From contig NZ_CVLB01000001.1 of NCBI RefSeq assembly GCF_001049755.1, positions 1,692,995 to 1,756,994 of the forward strand: a DNA stretch of 64,000 nucleotides, read 5' to 3'. This document shows, in pieces, positions 61,349 through 64,000 of the stretch. The stretch's first letter is position 1, and each line of letters opens with the position of its first letter. The translations under genes and the position numbers were made by a program. The DNA comes from Brachyspira suanatina. Lineage in GTDB: Bacteria; Spirochaetota; Brachyspiria; Brachyspirales; Brachyspiraceae. The notes beneath the pieces were generated by a model. That model did no database searches. It was not told the DNA's origin and saw only the letters and a list, made by a program, of their open reading frames with translations.

Positions 61349-61376
61349 TTTACATTTTTGTCAATTAAAGTATAAT
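61349..61376 (+). promoter_or_regulatory. Promoter of the radical SAM gene
   Basis: TTTACA (61349-61354) and a perfect TATAAT (61371-61376) are separated by 16 bases, about 48 bases before the start codon. Confidence 0.6.
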
Positions 61377-61423
61377 TAAAAAAATAAACATAATATTTAA
61401 TAATTATAAAGGCAAATTAATTT

Positions 61424-62881
61424 ATGAATAAAATAAATAGAATATATATAGGCTATCCTCCATTTGAAAGCGACAGAGGAGTAGCATTATTATCACAGAA
61501 CAGACAATTTCAATGGTTCAAAAGCCCTACATATATTTATCCAGTTGTTCCTGCAACTGCTGCAACTATGATTAAAAATGCAGGTTATAATGTAGATTTC
61601 ATTGATGCTATAGCTAGAAATATGACTACTAAAGAATGGTATCAATATTTAGAAGCAAATACACCTGATTTATTATTCTTTGAAGTTAAGACTCCTGTTA
61701 TATATAAAGCTTGGAAAATAGTTGATGATTTGAAAGAAAAATATCCTAATATGATTGTTGTTATTGCTGGAGATCATGTTACTGCTATGCCTGATGAAAC
61801 AATGAATAACTGTAAAGTGGATTATTTACTTACAGGCGGAGATTATGATTTCTTGCTTTTAAATTTAATAGAATATTTAAATGGAAAAGCTCAATTAGAA
61901 AAAGGCATATATTACAGAGAATCAAATACTATAAAAAATACAGGATTCTTTGAATTAAGACATGATTTAAAAAGCCTTCCATTCATAGACAGAGATTTGA
62001 CTCAGTGGCAAAGATACGCTTATGATAATGGAAACTTCAAACGCATACCAGGAACTTATATAATGGCTGGAAGAGACTGCTGGCATCATAGATGTACCTT
62101 CTGTTCTTGGACTGGCATATATACAAATTTCCGTGCTAGAACCGCTGAAAATGTTGTTGATGAAGTAGACTTTCTTTACAATAAATATAATATAAGAGAG
62201 ATAATGGACGATACAGGTTGTTTTCCTGTAAAGAAATGGCTTAATGATTTCTGTAATTATATGATAGATAAGAAGCTTAATAAAAAAGTTAATATTGACT
62301 GCAATATGCGTTTTGGAGCTTGTAATGAAGATGAATACAGACTAATGAAAAAAGCAGGATTCAGATTTTTATTATTTGGTTTAGAATCTGCAAGTCAAAA
62401 TACATTAGACAGACTCATAAAAGGAAATAAAGTTGAAGAAATACTTCCCTCTTGTAAAGCAGCTTCTGATGCAGGACTTTCTCCACATATTACAGTAATG
62501 CTTGGATATCCTTGGGAAACTGAAGAAGATATTGAAAAAACTTATGAGCTTACTAAAAAACTTCTTCTAAAAGGTTATGCTAAAACAATGCAGGCAACAA
62601 TAATAATTCCATATCCTGGTACTGAATTATTTAATCAATGCAAAAGAGAAAATTGGCTTACTACAGAAAATTGGGAAGATTATGATATGCGTACTGCTAT
62701 AATGAAAACTAATGTAGGAGAAGAAAAAATAAAATGCTGGATACAAAAACTTTATAATCTTAGTTTTACTCCTCAATTTTTAATGCATAAGGTATTATCC
62801 ATTAGAGATTTAGATGATATAAAATATTATTTAAGAGCATTTAAAAAAGTATCAAAAGGGCATTTAAAAGATTTTTCTTAA
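61424..62881 (+). CDS. B12-binding-type radical SAM protein with CX4CX2C cluster motif
   Basis: The protein has 485 residues. Residues 1-155 are a Rossmann-like cobalamin-binding-type domain (YPVVPATAATMIKNAGYNVD, VIAGDHVTAMPDETM), though the cobalt-ligand DxHxxG motif is not visible. The radical SAM domain begins at about 215 with GRDCWHHRCTFCSW: cluster Cys at 219, 224 and 227, spaced CX4CX2C. LLFGLESASQNTLDRLIKGN and a following CKAASDAGLSPHITVMLGYP are typical of this class. The substrate is unknown. It stands alone with its own promoter and a terminator. Confidence 0.8.
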   Translation: MNKINRIYIGYPPFESDRGVALLSQNRQFQWFKSPTYIYPVVPATAATMIKNAGYNVDFIDAIARNMTTKEWYQYLEANTPDLLFFEVKTPVIYKAWKIVDDLKEKYPNMIVVIAGDHVTAMPDETMNNCKVDYLLTGGDYDFLLLNLIEYLNGKAQLEKGIYYRESNTIKNTGFFELRHDLKSLPFIDRDLTQWQRYAYDNGNFKRIPGTYIMAGRDCWHHRCTFCSWTGIYTNFRARTAENVVDEVDFLYNKYNIREIMDDTGCFPVKKWLNDFCNYMIDKKLNKKVNIDCNMRFGACNEDEYRLMKKAGFRFLLFGLESASQNTLDRLIKGNKVEEILPSCKAASDAGLSPHITVMLGYPWETEEDIEKTYELTKKLLLKGYAKTMQATIIIPYPGTELFNQCKRENWLTTENWEDYDMRTAIMKTNVGEEKIKCWIQKLYNLSFTPQFLMHKVLSIRDLDDIKYYLRAFKKVSKGHLKDFS

Positions 62882-62888
62882 ATATTAT

Positions 62889-62932
62889 AAAGCTATGATT
62901 TTTATATATAATAAATATCATAGCTTTAATTT
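62889..62932. terminator. Bidirectional terminator
   Basis: AAAGCTATGAT and ATCATAGCTTT form a perfect 11-bp stem, with AATTTTAT on one side and A-rich sequence on the other, between convergent genes. Confidence 0.82.
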
Positions 62933-62940
62933 TATATTTA

Positions 62941-64000
62941 TTACTCTTTTATATATTTATATACAGCTAAAACTTCATCGCCCCATATTTTAACAGCATT
63001 TTGCGGTATAGGTTTATTTTTTCCTTCTTTTACATCCTCCCATTTTCCCTCAAAAAAATACATATCTCTATTATAAATAAAATATGTTAATTTTGCATTT
63101 TCATTCATATTCCATTTATCACTAATTCCATACATATCTGAGGCTAAATTATAAAGCTCTGCGATAGTAGAAAGAGTTCTTATGCTGCCTAAAGAAAACT
63201 CATTACCATTCGCATCTTTGATTATAGCCTCCATTAAATTCTTATGATTATCATAACTATACTGTTTCATATATAGATTTACAGATCTTACAATTTGAAG
63301 CGAGAAAGCAACACTCACTAAAATGGCCAATATAGGTAAAATAGTTTTTAATTTTATTAATTTACCTTCTTCTATATTCTTTATACAAATTAACATAGGT
63401 ACAAAAGATAAAGCAAACACATTATAAATATAATGAAAAGTACCCGGCTTTGATTTAGCTATAAAAAATACAAATAATGTTGTAGGTACATATATTAAAT
63501 ATAATATCATACTTTCTTTCAGCATAATATCTATAATATCATTAACTTTATAATCTTTTGATAATAGCTTTTTAGTAGAATATATGAATGAATATATAGA
63601 AAATACAGCTGTAAGTAATAGCATCAATCCACCAAAAAGTAAAAAAGGATTATTTTTAAACCAGAAATAAAGTATTGCATTAGTTCTTCCATAAAATATA
63701 GACATTTCTGTTGTAGGATATATAAGCATGCAGTAGATTTGAGGAAGACCTACAAATTTTCCTCCCTCTCTAAATGAGATCATTGATAATGTATTGGAAA
63801 AGCCGTTATTAATCTCACTAATTAAATAAGGCAAATACAATAAAAATGATATAAATACGCTAAGTAAAAGAGGAACTATATATTTTTTTGTAAGCTTTTT
63901 AAATCTTACTATATGATATACTATTAATGTTGGTACTATAGAGAAAAATACTCCAAAATGACATTGCGCCATTAAAGCAATTACAGGATACATCAATAAT
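62941..64000 (-). CDS. Integral membrane glycosyltransferase-like protein (5' part missing)
   Basis: The frame is open to the right edge; the codons nearest the edge (ATG at 63991-63993 and a TTG before it) look internal, so the N-terminus is missing. The 351 residues seen contain about seven or eight membrane segments. AQCHFGVFFSIVPTLIVYH resembles the Gln-x-His-containing segment of GT39-type membrane glycosyltransferases (ArnT/PMT family). The C-terminal 90 residues are soluble (NEFSLGSIRTLSTIAELYNL). Function is inferred only at family level. Confidence 0.6.
   Translation of the reverse strand, partial: LLMYPVIALMAQCHFGVFFSIVPTLIVYHIVRFKKLTKKYIVPLLLSVFISFLLYLPYLISEINNGFSNTLSMISFREGGKFVGLPQIYCMLIYPTTEMSIFYGRTNAILYFWFKNNPFLLFGGLMLLLTAVFSIYSFIYSTKKLLSKDYKVNDIIDIMLKESMILYLIYVPTTLFVFFIAKSKPGTFHYIYNVFALSFVPMLICIKNIEEGKLIKLKTILPILAILVSVAFSLQIVRSVNLYMKQYSYDNHKNLMEAIIKDANGNEFSLGSIRTLSTIAELYNLASDMYGISDKWNMNENAKLTYFIYNRDMYFFEGKWEDVKEGKNKPIPQNAVKIWGDEVLAVYKYIKE

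Overview
The window is very AT-rich, with dense coding and mostly short intergenic gaps. It carries a spirochaete-type periplasmic flagellar gene (FlbB-like), a bacterial XPB helicase, S55-domain and LptF proteins, and many lipoprotein signals. Together with the gene families this points to Brachyspira (Spirochaetes). That assignment is an inference from gene content and composition; no marker gene such as rRNA lies in the window.

Layout. 1-14.9 kb: housekeeping genes (beta-propeller and S55 exported proteins, a bifunctional-nuclease/UvrBC-motif protein, exported transglutaminase/TPR protein, PfkB sugar kinase, tRNA-Cys followed closely by a PASTA-containing PBP, an OppA-type lipoprotein, a D-2-hydroxyacid dehydrogenase, TPR protein, XPB helicase). 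15.0-30.5 kb: a tandem, same-strand family of six paralogues. Each has a BspA/DUF285 leucine-rich-like array of 25-residue repeats; in five copies this is fused to a C-terminal half that I recognise as DUF4132. The sixth copy is truncated by an internal deletion. Four of the five junctions between these genes contain a copy or remnant of a dispersed GC-rich element with terminal inverted repeats. This is the accessory heart of the window and the best candidate for an undescribed system.

30.7-37.4 kb: catabolic genes (two-domain flavodoxin-like protein; FucO-like alcohol dehydrogenase, class II aldolase and a frameshifted rhamnulokinase in one operon; gamma-glutamyltransferase). 37.5-40.8 kb: a partial element copy, a HicBA toxin-antitoxin module with a frameshifted toxin, a Pr6Pr-type membrane protein, ADP-ribosylglycohydrolase, a secreted FMN-binding protein and a small lipoprotein. 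41-47.5 kb: exported beta-propeller-like protein, then an rnj-sppA-Yip1-lptF operon. 47.6-53 kb: lipoprotein, TPR-DUF2971-like protein, orphan trpB, signal peptidase I with an unusual active-site residue, gatC. 53.1-57.7 kb: mrdA-rodA-PP2C/response-regulator cluster for cell elongation and signalling. 57.8-64 kb: SatP-type acetate transporter, FlbB-like flagellar protein, exported protein, thpR, flavin reductase, radical SAM protein and a partial membrane glycosyltransferase-like gene that runs off the right edge.

Several genes look recently damaged (first LRR-DUF4132 copy, hicA, rhaB). Each call rests on reading frames in this one sequence, so sequencing error remains possible for the single-site cases.
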